Positions 38,329 through 46,839 of a DNA stretch of 64,000 nucleotides are shown piece by piece. A model generated the notes under the pieces. That model was not told where the DNA came from. It saw only the letters and a program-made list of their open reading frames with translations, and ran no database searches. Each line of letters begins with the position of its first letter. Position 1 is the first letter of the stretch. Both the position numbers and the translations under genes were made by a program. This DNA is from Arsenicicoccus piscis (GTDB taxonomy: Bacteria; Actinomycetota; Actinomycetes; Actinomycetales; Dermatophilaceae), in assembly GCF_022568835.1 (NCBI RefSeq), contig NZ_JAKZHV010000004.1, forward strand, positions 278,587-342,586, read 5' to 3'.

Positions 38329-39786
38329 TCAGAACGGGTAGGTCGCGATCCGGCTCTGCATGCTGACCCACTGCAGGTGGCAGAAGGTCTCCAGGTTGGC
38401 CTTCGCGCCGCCGAAGTGGCCGCCGCTGCCGGAGGCCTTGATCCCGCCGAACGGGATGACGGCCTCGTCGTCGACGGTCTGGTCGTTGATGTGCAGCATG
38501 CCGGTCTCGATCCGGTCGGCGAGCTCGTAAGCCGCCATCGCGTCGCCGGTGAGCACCCCGACGGACAGCCCGTACTCGCTCGCGTTGATCAGGTCGATCG
38601 CCTCGTCCACCGTCTCGTAGACCGTGATGGGCGCCACCGGCCCGAAGATCTCCTCGGTGAACGCCACGCTGTCCTGGCCCACCCCCGACAGCACGGTCGG
38701 TCGGTAGAACAGGCCGTCGTAGGTGCCGCCGGCGCGCAGCTCGGCTCCTGCGTCGACGGCCTTGGTGACGATGCCGTGGACCCGGTCGCGCTGCCGCTCG
38801 TCGATGATCGGGCCGAGCGCGTTGGTCTCGTCCGTCGGGTCGCCGACGGTCAGCCGGTCGGCCTTCTGGGCCAAGGCCGCGACATAGGCGTCCGCGAGGG
38901 ACGCGGGCACCAGGTGGCGCCCCGCGGTCATGCAGATCTGCCCCTGGTGCAGGAACGATCCCCACGCGCCGGCCGAGGCCGCCGCCTCGACATCGGCATC
39001 GGGCAGCACCAGCAGCGCGTTGTTGCCGCCGAGCTCCAGGTGGACCTGCTTGAGCAGCTCCGCCGCGGTCGCACCGATCCGGCGGCCGGCGGCGGTGGAC
39101 CCAGTGAAGGACAGGCACGGCACGTGCGGGTGCGCGACGAGCGCCTCCCCGAGCTCCGCCCCACCTGGTAGGACGTGCAGCAGCCCCTCGGGCAGCCCCG
39201 CCTCGGCGAGCAGCTCGGCGAGCGCCATCCCGCCGGCGACGCTGGTGCGCGGGTCGGGCTTGAGCACGACGGCGTTGCCGAGGGCGAGAGCCGGTGCGAC
39301 CGAGCGCATCGACAGGATCGCCGGGAAGTTGAACGGCGAGATAACACCCACCACGCCGTAGGGGACGTAGCGGGCGAACGACAGCCGCGGCTTCGCCGAG
39401 CGCAGGACCTCGCCGAACGGTGCGGCCGCGGTGGCCGCGGCCTCCTGCAGCTCGGAGACCACGAGCCCGACCTCGAAGGCGGCCTTGCCCTGGCCCGACC
39501 CGGCCTCGCGCACCAGCCAGTCCTGCAGGCGCTGCGGCTCGGCCTGGAGGAGCTGAGCAGCCTTGAGCAGCACCGCTGCTCGGGCCGGGTAGGGCTCGGC
39601 GGCCCAGCGCCGTTGCGCCTCGCGTGCCTGCGTCACGGACCGGTCGAGGTCGGCCTTGGTGGCCGCGCCGACCTCGCCGAGCGTGTCACCGGTGGCCTTC
39701 TCGATCACCGGGCTGGACTCGCCGGAGCCGGTCGTCCAGTCGCCGGCCCAGATCCGCCCTTCCCAGGGTGCTGCAGTCGTGTCCAC
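38329..39786 (-). CDS. Aldehyde dehydrogenase, benzaldehyde/vanillin dehydrogenase type
   Basis: NAD(P)+-dependent aldehyde dehydrogenase of 485 aa, probably for aromatic aldehydes. Key elements are SPFNFPAILSMRSVAPALALGNAVVLKPD (cited SPFNFPAILSM and GNAVVLKPD), SFTGSTAAG, the general base in LELGGNNALLVLP, and the nucleophile in HQGQICMTAGRH. The C-terminus (FGGIKASGSGGHFGG, then WVSMQ) fits the benzaldehyde dehydrogenase group. GTG 39786 begins where homology begins; a GAGGAG lies about 11 nt upstream. No aromatic catabolic cluster is adjacent, so detoxification is as likely as catabolism. Confidence 0.9.
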   Translation of the reverse strand: MDTTAAPWEGRIWAGDWTTGSGESSPVIEKATGDTLGEVGAATKADLDRSVTQAREAQRRWAAEPYPARAAVLLKAAQLLQAEPQRLQDWLVREAGSGQGKAAFEVGLVVSELQEAAATAAAPFGEVLRSAKPRLSFARYVPYGVVGVISPFNFPAILSMRSVAPALALGNAVVLKPDPRTSVAGGMALAELLAEAGLPEGLLHVLPGGAELGEALVAHPHVPCLSFTGSTAAGRRIGATAAELLKQVHLELGGNNALLVLPDADVEAAASAGAWGSFLHQGQICMTAGRHLVPASLADAYVAALAQKADRLTVGDPTDETNALGPIIDERQRDRVHGIVTKAVDAGAELRAGGTYDGLFYRPTVLSGVGQDSVAFTEEIFGPVAPITVYETVDEAIDLINASEYGLSVGVLTGDAMAAYELADRIETGMLHINDQTVDDEAVIPFGGIKASGSGGHFGGAKANLETFCHLQWVSMQSRIATYPF

Positions 39787-39901
39787 GGGTCGTCGCTCCT
39801 CGGGTGTCGCACGGGTGGGGAGGCCGGTGCTGGGCGCACCGACCTCCCCCTAGTCTCGCCCGACACAGCGGCGACCTCGCGCGCCGCGGGCCGAGGTAGC
39901 G

Positions 39902-40249
39902 CTACCGCTGGTTGCCTCCGCGCACGAGACTGAAGATGCCGGCGGCGAGCAGGACGACACCCGCGCCGACGATGATCCAGGGCCCGGAGGCCTCGAGATC
40001 CACGGTGTACCAACCCCATTGGGCGAGGGCGACGGCGACCGCCACCAGGACCGCGAGACTCCCGATGACCAGTGCCGGGACGTTGGGCCCGGGCGGCGCG
40101 TCCCGATGGTCGTAGACCGGCTGCTCGCCGGCGCGGTAGGGCGACTGCTCACCGGGCTGGTAGCCGGACGGGTAGGGCGCCTGGTAGCCGGACGGGTTGG
40201 TGGGCTGGGAGCTGGACGGGTTGGTGGGCTGCGAGCTGGACGTGCTCAT
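39902..40249 (-). CDS. Small membrane protein in the PspC operon
   Basis: 115 aa: a Pro/Ser/Tyr/Gln-rich cytosolic start (QPTNPSGYQAPYPSGYQPGE) followed by two membrane helices (about 58-76 and 88-107). No family is recognised. ATG 40249 overlaps the stop of the PspC-domain gene by 4 nt, so it is coexpressed and may be an accessory of that envelope-stress module. Confidence 0.72.
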   Translation of the reverse strand: MSTSSSQPTNPSSSQPTNPSGYQAPYPSGYQPGEQSPYRAGEQPVYDHRDAPPGPNVPALVIGSLAVLVAVAVALAQWGWYTVDLEASGPWIIVGAGVVLLAAGIFSLVRGGNQR

Positions 40250-41658
40250 CGCTGGACCTCCTCGATGTTGAGCTGGCCGGTGCCGACGTGGGCGTCGACA
40301 AGCAGCGCGGTGCTGCCGCTGCCGACGGTCTGGGTGTTGTTGCCGCTGGCGTCGTCGTTGATGCTGAGCTCGCCGCGCGACACGTCGCCGGTGACCTGGA
40401 TGTCGCCACCCTTCGGGATCTTGACGGTCAGCTGACCGAGGTTCAGCGAGGTCGAGATGCGCTGTCCCGTCAGGGAGCTCGCCGGGAGCTTGGTCAGGTC
40501 GAGGGTGGCGTCGCCGACACCATGGTCGAAGCTCTGGCCGTTCGTGACCGAGGTGGGTGCCCAGGTCTGGTCACCCCAGCGCCCTGACATGTGCCCGGGA
40601 CCGTTGCTGATCGCGCCGAGGGCCAGCAGCCCGACGAAAACCGTTGCCACTCCGGCCATCCCGACCCGGCGCCCGACGCCACCGAGGGCGAGGCAGCCGA
40701 TGCCGAGCACGGCGAGCGCTGCCGCCAAGGACATGGGCCACGCGTGACCGGGCAGGGTCCACTGGCTGTACGCCGCCCAGGTGGCGCCGAAGGCGATGGC
40801 CGCGAGTCCGATCGTCACCAGGTTGAACGCCCCGGGCCGGGGACGGCGCGGTCGCGGTGGCGGCGGGGGCTGCGGCGGTCGGCTCTGCGACCACGGCGGG
40901 GTGGGGGGTGCGGCGGGCGGCGCACCCTCGGAGGCGACGTCGAGGGGGACGGTGGGTGCGGACTGTGTGGCCGGTGTGGCGGATGTGGTCGGTGTGGCCA
41001 TGGTGTGCTCCTCACTGGTGGTCGTGGTCGAGCTGAGGGGGGCGAGCCCGTCCCGCCGGGCCGCCAGGACGCGCGAGGCGGTGGCGCCACGGGTGGGAGG
41101 TGCTGCGGGAGAGGCGGTTTCGCCGGCGACAGGTGCACCGGAGACAGGTCCACCCGCATCGCCGGCACCCCCACCACCGGACCGGCTGCGCTGCACGGCG
41201 TAGAACCCGAGCGCCACCAGGGCGACGACGGTCAGGATGCCGCCGACGTTGACGTCGCCGATGCGCAGGCCGCCGCCCCAGCCACCCGCGCCGCCCAGGT
41301 CGCTGATCGAGGAGACCAGGCAGAGGCCGGCGAAGATGAGCAGCACGACCGAGCTGGCGTCGCCGTGGCGCACGGCCTTCTCGAGCGGGATCTGGCCCTC
41401 GGTGTCCGCCAGGATGGCGAACAGCACGAAGTAGGCCGCGAAGCCGAACCCACCCATCAGCAGCAGCACGATCCACGCGAGGCGGACGACGATGGGGTCT
41501 ACGCCCAGCTTGTCGGCGAGACCGCCGCAGACGCCGGCGACCCAGCGGTCGGACAGGCGACGACGAATGCCGGTTGCTCGCATCGCGGCGAGGAAGCGGT
41601 CGAACGGCTCGAGCGGTGGGCGAGGCCCCGGGGTGGGGGCGGAGGTGGGCTGGCTCAT
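40246..41658 (-). CDS. PspC-domain membrane protein with LiaF-like C-terminal domain
   Basis: Envelope-stress membrane protein (470 aa). The N-terminal PspC domain (about 30-90) reads RRLSDRWVAGVCGGLADKLGVD, cited VAGVCGGLADKLGVD, with its helix. More helices, a Pro-rich linker (about 245-275), four further helices and a beta-rich C-terminus (about 395-470) follow, the last resembling LiaF/toastrack domains that sense cell-wall damage (GQRISTSLNLGQLTVKIP). The family usually modulates a neighbouring two-component system, and a PspC-type kinase is divergently encoded 126 bp away. ATG 41658 lies 6 nt after CAGGAT on the minus strand. Confidence 0.85.
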   Translation of the reverse strand: MSQPTSAPTPGPRPPLEPFDRFLAAMRATGIRRRLSDRWVAGVCGGLADKLGVDPIVVRLAWIVLLLMGGFGFAAYFVLFAILADTEGQIPLEKAVRHGDASSVVLLIFAGLCLVSSISDLGGAGGWGGGLRIGDVNVGGILTVVALVALGFYAVQRSRSGGGGAGDAGGPVSGAPVAGETASPAAPPTRGATASRVLAARRDGLAPLSSTTTTSEEHTMATPTTSATPATQSAPTVPLDVASEGAPPAAPPTPPWSQSRPPQPPPPPRPRRPRPGAFNLVTIGLAAIAFGATWAAYSQWTLPGHAWPMSLAAALAVLGIGCLALGGVGRRVGMAGVATVFVGLLALGAISNGPGHMSGRWGDQTWAPTSVTNGQSFDHGVGDATLDLTKLPASSLTGQRISTSLNLGQLTVKIPKGGDIQVTGDVSRGELSINDDASGNNTQTVGSGSTALLVDAHVGTGQLNIEEVQR

Positions 41659-41664
41659 GGCTTC

Positions 41665-41670
41665 ATCCTG
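41665..41670 (-). promoter_or_regulatory. -10 box (CAGGAT) for the leaderless PspC gene
   Basis: CAGGAT (minus strand) ends 6 nt before ATG 41658. It is part of a divergent promoter region with the kinase gene. Confidence 0.45.
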
Positions 41671-41771
41671 CTGCCCGGGGACGACCGAGGGTCATGAGGG
41701 ACGCCCCTGAGCCGACCCCGGCTCTACCCCGAGCAGGGCCGAGAGCGCGCTCCCGAGCCGCGCGGATGGGC

Positions 41772-41777
41772 CAAGAT
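41772..41777 (+). promoter_or_regulatory. -10 box (CAAGAT) for the leaderless kinase gene
   Basis: CAAGAT ends 6 nt before GTG 41784, facing away from the PspC promoter about 100 bp away. Confidence 0.4.
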
Positions 41778-41783
41778 GGGAGC

Positions 41784-43121
41784 GTGCCGGCCTACGAGAA
41801 CGCTTCCAAGGAGTCGCCCCAGCCGCGTCCGCGGCTCCGGCGCTCGGTCGAGGACGGCTGGATCGCCGGCGTCTGCGCGGGCCTCGCCCACCACCTCGGG
41901 TTCGACGTCCGCGTGGTCCGCGCCACGTTCGTCCTGGGGACCATCCTGCTCAACGGCCTCGGTCTGCTGGCCTACCTGGTGATCTGGGCCCTGACTCCGC
42001 AGGCGCTCGACGGCGAGCACGCGGACGCGCCCAGGCCCGCTCCGACGAGCCTGCCGCGGCTGGACCGGGCGATCCGCGCGCTGCGCACGAGCGGGCGTGA
42101 CGAGGCCTTCGGCAACGTCCTCGGGGGGCTGGCGCTGGTCGTGCTCGGGGCGGCGCTGCTGCTCGAGCGGCATGGCGTCAACCTGCGGCTCGGCCTGGTC
42201 CTGCCGCTCGGGGTGATCGTCGTCGGTGCCGTGATCGGCTGGTCCCAGCTGGACCGCGCCGAGCGGTCGAGCTGGCTGAACGAGTCCTCCTTCTCGGGCC
42301 GCCGGGGCGTGCTGCGCGTCGGCGTCGGCCTGGTCCTCACCATCATCGGGGTGCTGCTGCTCGCCACCCAGGAGCGGGGCTGGGCCGGGATGGGGGACGC
42401 CGCCCTGTCGGCCCTCGCCGTGCTCACCGGCGCGGTCGTCATCCTCACGCCGTGGGGTCTGCGGCTGTGGGAGAAGGTCAAGCGCGAGCAGGCCCAGGCC
42501 ATCCGGGCCACCGAGCGCGCCGACATCGCAGCGCACCTGCACGACTCGGTGCTGCAGACGCTCGCCCTGATCCAGCGCAAGGCCGACGACCCCGCCCAGG
42601 TGCAGCGGCTGGCCCGGGCCCAGGAGCGCGAGCTGCGGGCCTGGCTCTACGGCGGCGGTCAGTCGGCGGAGACGACCCTGGCCGCCGCCGCGAAGGCCGC
42701 GGCGGACGACCTGGAGGACCGCTACGGCGTGCCCGTCGAGGTCGTCGTCACCGGCGACCACCCGCTCGACCCGGACACCCAGGCGCTGGTGCGCGCGCTC
42801 ACCGAGGCCATGTCCAACGCCGTCCGGCACGCGCGTCCGCCGGTCTCCGCCTACGTCGAGTGCGGGGCGAGCGGCATCGAGGCGTTCGTGCGTGACCATG
42901 GCGACGGCTTCGACCTCGACGCGGTGCCCGCCGACCGGCTCGGCGTCCGCGGCTCGATCGTCGAGCGCATCGAGCGCCACGGCGGCACCGCCCGCATCCG
43001 CCGGCTCAGCGACGGCACCGAGGTCGCCCTGACCCTGCCTGTGCACCGGCCTGTGAACCAGTCGCTGAACCAGCCTGTGAACCAGCAGACCCTGCCCCTG
43101 AAGGAGGCGCACGATGCCTGA
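41784..43121 (+). CDS. PspC-domain sensor histidine kinase
   Basis: Membrane sensor kinase of 445 aa. It begins with a PspC domain (RRSVEDGWIAGVCAGLAHHLG, cited WIAGVCAGLAHHLG, about 20-75) and has four to five further helices (about 105-225). A HisKA_3-type dimerisation segment follows with phosphoacceptor H253 in AAHLHDSVLQTLALIQ. The ATPase domain has an N-box EAMSNAVRHA and a short G-region (VRDHGDGFDLDAV). It likely phosphorylates the next protein in response to membrane stress. GTG 41784 fits the leaderless pattern; ATG 41766 is an alternative. The C-terminal tail has repeats VNQSLNQPVNQ. The stop overlaps the regulator's start by 8 nt. Confidence 0.9.
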   Translation: MPAYENASKESPQPRPRLRRSVEDGWIAGVCAGLAHHLGFDVRVVRATFVLGTILLNGLGLLAYLVIWALTPQALDGEHADAPRPAPTSLPRLDRAIRALRTSGRDEAFGNVLGGLALVVLGAALLLERHGVNLRLGLVLPLGVIVVGAVIGWSQLDRAERSSWLNESSFSGRRGVLRVGVGLVLTIIGVLLLATQERGWAGMGDAALSALAVLTGAVVILTPWGLRLWEKVKREQAQAIRATERADIAAHLHDSVLQTLALIQRKADDPAQVQRLARAQERELRAWLYGGGQSAETTLAAAAKAAADDLEDRYGVPVEVVVTGDHPLDPDTQALVRALTEAMSNAVRHARPPVSAYVECGASGIEAFVRDHGDGFDLDAVPADRLGVRGSIVERIERHGGTARIRRLSDGTEVALTLPVHRPVNQSLNQPVNQQTLPLKEAHDA

Positions 43122-43803
43122 GCCACGTGCCACGACCCACGGCCCGATCCGGCTGGTGCTGGTGGACGACCACCGCATGTTCCGCGCCGGCGTCCGGACC
43201 GAGCTGGACGACTCGCTGCCGGTCGTCGGCGAGGCCGGCGATGTCGACACCGCGGTCGAGGTGATCCGCCGCGAGCGCCCGGACGTGGTGCTGCTCGACG
43301 TGCACCTGCCCGGCGGCAACGGCCGCGGTGGCACCGACGTGATCCTCGGCTGCGCCGGCACGACCACCGAGTCGGGCGCGCCCGTGCGCTTCCTCGCGCT
43401 GTCGGTCTCGGACGCCGCCGAGGACGTCATCTCGGTGATCCGCGCCGGCGCCCGGGGCTACGTCACCAAGACCATCGTGGGCGAGGACCTGGTCACGGCC
43501 ATCCACCGGGTGGCGGACGGGGACGCGGTGTTCTCGCCGCGGCTCGCCGGCTTCGTGCTCGACGCGTTCGGCGCCGCGGCCGGCGAGATCGCCGAGGTCG
43601 ACTCCGAGCTCGACCGGCTCTCGGCGCGCGAGCGGGAGGTCATGCGGCTCATCGCGCGCGGCTACCAGTACAAGGAGGTCGCCAAGGAGCTGTTCATCTC
43701 CGTCAAGACGGTCGAGACGCACGTCTCGTCGGTGCTGCGCAAGCTCCAGCTCTCCTCGCGGCACGAGCTCACCGCCTGGGCGATGAACCGCCACCTGCTG
43801 TAG
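43114..43803 (+). CDS. LuxR/NarL-family response regulator, partner of the PspC kinase
   Basis: Cytosolic transcription factor of 229 aa. The receiver has D18/D19 and phosphoacceptor D62 in VVLLDVHLPGG, and an extended loop after it (GGNGRGGTDVILGCAGTTTE) that is longer than usual. The LuxR helix-turn-helix (about 165-225) contains LSAREREVMRLIARG and SVKTVETHVSSVLRKLQL. ATG 43114 lies within the kinase gene and has AAGGAGG 7 nt upstream. Likely targets include the divergent PspC operon. Confidence 0.92.
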   Translation: MPEPRATTHGPIRLVLVDDHRMFRAGVRTELDDSLPVVGEAGDVDTAVEVIRRERPDVVLLDVHLPGGNGRGGTDVILGCAGTTTESGAPVRFLALSVSDAAEDVISVIRAGARGYVTKTIVGEDLVTAIHRVADGDAVFSPRLAGFVLDAFGAAAGEIAEVDSELDRLSAREREVMRLIARGYQYKEVAKELFISVKTVETHVSSVLRKLQLSSRHELTAWAMNRHLL

Positions 43804-43832
43804 ACCGTCCCGCTCCGGTAGGCCGCGGGGTC

Positions 43833-43851
43833 GGCGCGCGTAGCGCGTGCC
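43833..43851 (+). terminator. Short hairpin after the two-component genes
   Basis: GGCGCGCG and CGCGTGCC pair across TAG with one G-U pair. It is too short to be a confident terminator. Confidence 0.3.
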
Positions 43852-43908
43852 CGTCGCCGCTCGCTCGGGGCCTGTGGACAACCGCCGACGCGGGTGCGCC
43901 GGACCGGG

Positions 43909-43914
43909 CAGGCT
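43909..43914 (+). promoter_or_regulatory. -10 box (CAGGCT) for the leaderless prepilin peptidase gene
   Basis: CAGGCT ends 6 nt before ATG 43921 and supports that start over ATG 43894. Confidence 0.45.
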
Positions 43915-43920
43915 GGGCGG

Positions 43921-44580
43921 ATGGATCGTGTCCTCGCCCCCAGCCTCCTCGTGGCGCTGCTCGCCCTGCCCGCAGGGGTCGGCGTGCGCCGCTGGCTGGA
44001 CGCGCTGGGCTACCGCCGGGCCGACGAGGTCGGGCGGGTGCGTCGGCCGACCGGGTGGGTCGTGCCGGTCACGGTCCTGGCGGCCGTGGTGATGTGGGCG
44101 GCCGTGACCCCCGCGCACGGGCCCGGGCTGGGCACGGTCTACACCCTCGCGGTGCCGGTGGCGGTCGCGCTCGCGGGCGTCGACCTCGACGTCCACCGAC
44201 TGCCCGACGCGATCCAGCTGCCCGCCTACCCCATGCTCCTCGCGGCGCTCGCCGCCGAGTGCCTGGTGTCGGGTCAGTGGGCGGCGCTCGGGCGCGCCGT
44301 CCTCGTCGGGACCGTGGCGCTCGCGGCCTTCCTGACGCTCGCGCTGGTGGCCCCGGGCGGGGGAGTGGGGCTCGGCGACGTCAAGCTCGCGGGCCTGCTC
44401 GGCATCGCCCTCGGCCGGCTCGGGTGGACCGAGGCGGGCGTGGGGTTCTACCTCGCGTTCGTCGTCGGCGGCCTGGTCGCGGCCGTGCTGCTGCTGCGCC
44501 GACGGGCCGGCCGCAGCACCCGGCTGGCGTTCGGCCCGGCACTGCTCGCGGGTGCGTTGGCGGGGGTGGTGCTCTCCTAG
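43921..44580 (+). CDS. A24-family prepilin peptidase
   Basis: Membrane aspartyl protease that processes type IV/Flp prepilins, 219 aa with about 6-7 helices. The two catalytic Asp motifs are visible: VDLDVHRLPDAIQLP and GLGDVKLAGLLG. The N-terminal methylase domain of longer PilD proteins is absent, as in TadV/CpaA-like forms. No pilus or secretion gene is adjacent, so its substrates must be encoded elsewhere. The first nucleotides of the TAG stop serve as -10 box of the next gene. Confidence 0.9.
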   Translation: MDRVLAPSLLVALLALPAGVGVRRWLDALGYRRADEVGRVRRPTGWVVPVTVLAAVVMWAAVTPAHGPGLGTVYTLAVPVAVALAGVDLDVHRLPDAIQLPAYPMLLAALAAECLVSGQWAALGRAVLVGTVALAAFLTLALVAPGGGVGLGDVKLAGLLGIALGRLGWTEAGVGFYLAFVVGGLVAAVLLLRRRAGRSTRLAFGPALLAGALAGVVLS

Positions 44581-44583
44581 ACT
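44578..44583 (+). promoter_or_regulatory. -10 box (TAGACT) for the leaderless 44590 gene
   Basis: TAGACT begins with the prepilin peptidase stop codon and ends 6 nt before ATG 44590. Confidence 0.5.
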
Positions 44584-44589
44584 GACCTC

Positions 44590-44937
44590 ATGATCGTTGC
44601 CCTTGTCATGGTCCACTACGTCACCCTCGCGCTGCTGCTCTTCGGCTTCCTGCAGAGCCTCCCGGTGAAGAAGGCGCTCCCCGTGCTCGTCTGGGGTGCC
44701 CGGCTGCAGCTGCTCAGCGGTCTCGCCCTGGCAGCTGCCGGCTCCATGGCGACCGGCGACCAGAAGGTCGGCGGGATGTTCATCGGCGTCAAGCTGATCA
44801 TCATGCTCGTCGTCGTCGGTCTCGTCGAGGTGTCCGCCGCCAAGGGCAAGCGCGACGAGCAGAGCGCCGCCCTGCTCTACGCCGCCGGCGTGCTCGCGCT
44901 CGTCAACGTCGTCGTGGCGTACGCCCTGCCGCACTGA
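44590..44937 (+). CDS. Small integral membrane protein, unknown function
   Basis: 115 aa with four hydrophobic segments (about 3-22, 33-50, 60-80, 95-113) and short polar loops (SLPVKKALP, AAKGKRDEQSA). I recognise no named family, though similar four-helix proteins are common in actinobacteria. It appears to have its own leaderless promoter. The 81-bp gap after it holds direct repeats of GGCACCGACCGG and no clear terminator. Confidence 0.75.
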   Translation: MIVALVMVHYVTLALLLFGFLQSLPVKKALPVLVWGARLQLLSGLALAAAGSMATGDQKVGGMFIGVKLIIMLVVVGLVEVSAAKGKRDEQSAALLYAAGVLALVNVVVAYALPH

Positions 44938-45018
44938 TCGGCACCGACCGGCCCCGACACCGGCACCGACCGGCACTGACCAGCCCCACCAACCGCACCG
45001 AACCGAGCAGCACCACGC

Positions 45019-45732
45019 TCAGCCCAGCTGCGCCGCCGCCTCCTTGACCCGCTCGGGGTGGGCGGCGGCGTGCGCGCGGACCATCGCGTCGATCCGGTGA
45101 CGCAGCGACGTCGAGCCGATGAGCGCGACCGCCGCGAAGATCCCCAGCCCGATCCACGCGACGTCCTTCATCGCCGCCTCGGCCGCCTTGCCGAGGTAGA
45201 ACACCAGGTAGGCCATGCCGAACGACCAGGTGATCCCGCCGAGCGCGTTCGCCGGAAGGAACCGGTGGTAGGGCATCCGCAGCACCCCCGAGATGGGCCC
45301 GGCGAAGATGCGCAGCAGCGCCACGAACCGGCCGAAGAACACCGCGAACATCCCGTAGCGGTGGAAGACGTGCTCGGCGAAGGCGATGATCTCGGGCGAG
45401 AAGTGCTTCGGGAAGCGCCGAGCCAGCACGACCAGCAGGCGTCGTCCGTAGTGGTGGCCCACGCCGTAACCGATCGAGTCGCCGACGATGGCGCCCACGG
45501 CGCCGGAGAACGCGACCCAGAACGGCGACACGTCCAGCTCGTGGTGCGCCGACAGCAGCGCGGCCGTGACCAGGGTGATCTCACCCGGCACGGGCACACC
45601 GATCGACTCGACCCCGACGACCAGCCCGGCCAGCAGGTAGACGAGCACCGGCGGGATGGACTGCAGGAATGAGTCCAGGCTCTGCGGCAGCAGCGCGAGC
45701 GTCGGCGTCGCGGCCGACAGCACCAGGCTCAT
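45019..45732 (-). CDS. DedA-family membrane protein
   Basis: DedA/SNARE-associated superfamily protein of 237 aa, thought to move lipid carriers or phospholipids across the membrane. The family's conserved points are visible: ESIGVPVPGEITLVTAA, the GAVGAIVGDSIGYGVGHHYGR stretch (cited GAVGAIVGDSIGYG) and FGRFVALLRIFAGPISGVLRM (cited FGRFVALLRIFAGPISG) with its essential Arg residues. ATG 45732 overlaps the stop of the oxidoreductase gene by 4 nt (ATGA), so it is the second gene of that operon. Confidence 0.92.
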   Translation of the reverse strand: MSLVLSAATPTLALLPQSLDSFLQSIPPVLVYLLAGLVVGVESIGVPVPGEITLVTAALLSAHHELDVSPFWVAFSGAVGAIVGDSIGYGVGHHYGRRLLVVLARRFPKHFSPEIIAFAEHVFHRYGMFAVFFGRFVALLRIFAGPISGVLRMPYHRFLPANALGGITWSFGMAYLVFYLGKAAEAAMKDVAWIGLGIFAAVALIGSTSLRHRIDAMVRAHAAAHPERVKEAAAQLG

Positions 45733-46754
45733 GGCAGCAGGACGACCTTGCCGGTCGTCCCCCGCCCCTCGAGCGCGTCGTAGGCGGCCTTGGCGTCGCT
45801 GAGCGGGTAGCGGTGCGACACGGCGATGTCCAGCTGCCCCGCACCGATGGCGGCGAACACGGCGGCGGCCCGGTCGCGCAGCTCCTCGGTCGTGCTGACG
45901 TAGTGCGCGAGGCTCGGGCGGGTGAGGAAGACCGAGCCGGCCGCGTTGAGCCGCTGCGGGTCGACCGGCGGCACCGCACCGCTCGCCGCGCCGAAGAGGA
46001 CCAGCATGCCCCGGGGCCGCAGCGACGCCAGCGACGCGTCGAAGGTTGCCTGACCCACCCCGTCGTAGACCACGTCGACCCCGCGCCCGCCGGTCGCCTC
46101 GCGCACGGCTGCAGCAAGGTCGTCGGTCGTCGAGTAGTCGATCAGGTGGTCCGCACCGCGGGAGCGGGCGGTCTCGAGCTTGTCGGGGGAGCCGGCCGTG
46201 GCGACGACGGTGCCGCCCTGGGCCTTGATCAGTTGGACCAGCAGCTGGCCGACCCCGCCGGCCGCCGCGTGCACCAGCGCGGTCGTGTCGGGACCGACGG
46301 GGAAGGTGTCGGTGACGAGGAAGTGGGCCGTGCAGCCCTGGAGCATGGCCGCGGCAGCCACCTCGAGGTCTACGTCGTCGGGGACGGGCACGAGCCGGTC
46401 CGCAGCGAAGACGGCGAGCTCGGCGTGGCTGCCGAGGTTCATCGCCTGGGCCACCCGGTCGCCGACCTGGACGTCGTCGACGCCCTCGCCGACCGCCTCG
46501 ACGGTGCCGGCCATCTCGACGCCGAGCGTGAACGGCGTGGGGATCGGGTAGACCCCTTCGCGCTGGTAGACGTCGATGAAGTTGACGCCGCTCGCGGCTA
46601 CCTGCACCCGCACCTCGCCCGGGCCGGGCGCCGGGATCTCACGGTCGGTCACGGACAGCGCGTCGGAGCCGCCGTGCCGGGGCACGACCAGGGCGCGCGC
46701 CGTCTGGGGCGTGACGTCGGACGAAGCAGGGGGAGTGGTCTGATCGGTCGGCAT
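45729..46754 (-). CDS. NADPH:quinone reductase-like zinc-independent oxidoreductase
   Basis: Medium-chain dehydrogenase/reductase of 341 aa in the quinone oxidoreductase (QOR) group. The GroES-like half contains ASGVNFIDVYQREGVYP, the hallmark of QOR. The Rossmann half has VHAAAGGVGQLLVQLIKAQG with the AAGGVG nucleotide loop. Zinc-binding cysteines of alcohol dehydrogenases are absent. It probably reduces quinones or enones with NADPH. The start follows TACGCT by 7 nt on the minus strand. dedA is coupled downstream. Confidence 0.9.
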   Translation of the reverse strand: MPTDQTTPPASSDVTPQTARALVVPRHGGSDALSVTDREIPAPGPGEVRVQVAASGVNFIDVYQREGVYPIPTPFTLGVEMAGTVEAVGEGVDDVQVGDRVAQAMNLGSHAELAVFAADRLVPVPDDVDLEVAAAAMLQGCTAHFLVTDTFPVGPDTTALVHAAAGGVGQLLVQLIKAQGGTVVATAGSPDKLETARSRGADHLIDYSTTDDLAAAVREATGGRGVDVVYDGVGQATFDASLASLRPRGMLVLFGAASGAVPPVDPQRLNAAGSVFLTRPSLAHYVSTTEELRDRAAAVFAAIGAGQLDIAVSHRYPLSDAKAAYDALEGRGTTGKVVLLP

Positions 46755-46761
46755 GCGACTC

Positions 46762-46767
46762 AGCGTA
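46762..46767 (-). promoter_or_regulatory. -10 box (TACGCT) for the leaderless oxidoreductase-dedA operon
   Basis: TACGCT on the minus strand ends 7 nt before ATG 46754. Confidence 0.5.
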
Positions 46768-46839
46768 CCGACGGAATCTCCCGGGAGGACGCGGTCGCTC
46801 AGGGCGGGTTCGGGTCGTCGCCGACCCCGCCGGCCCCGC

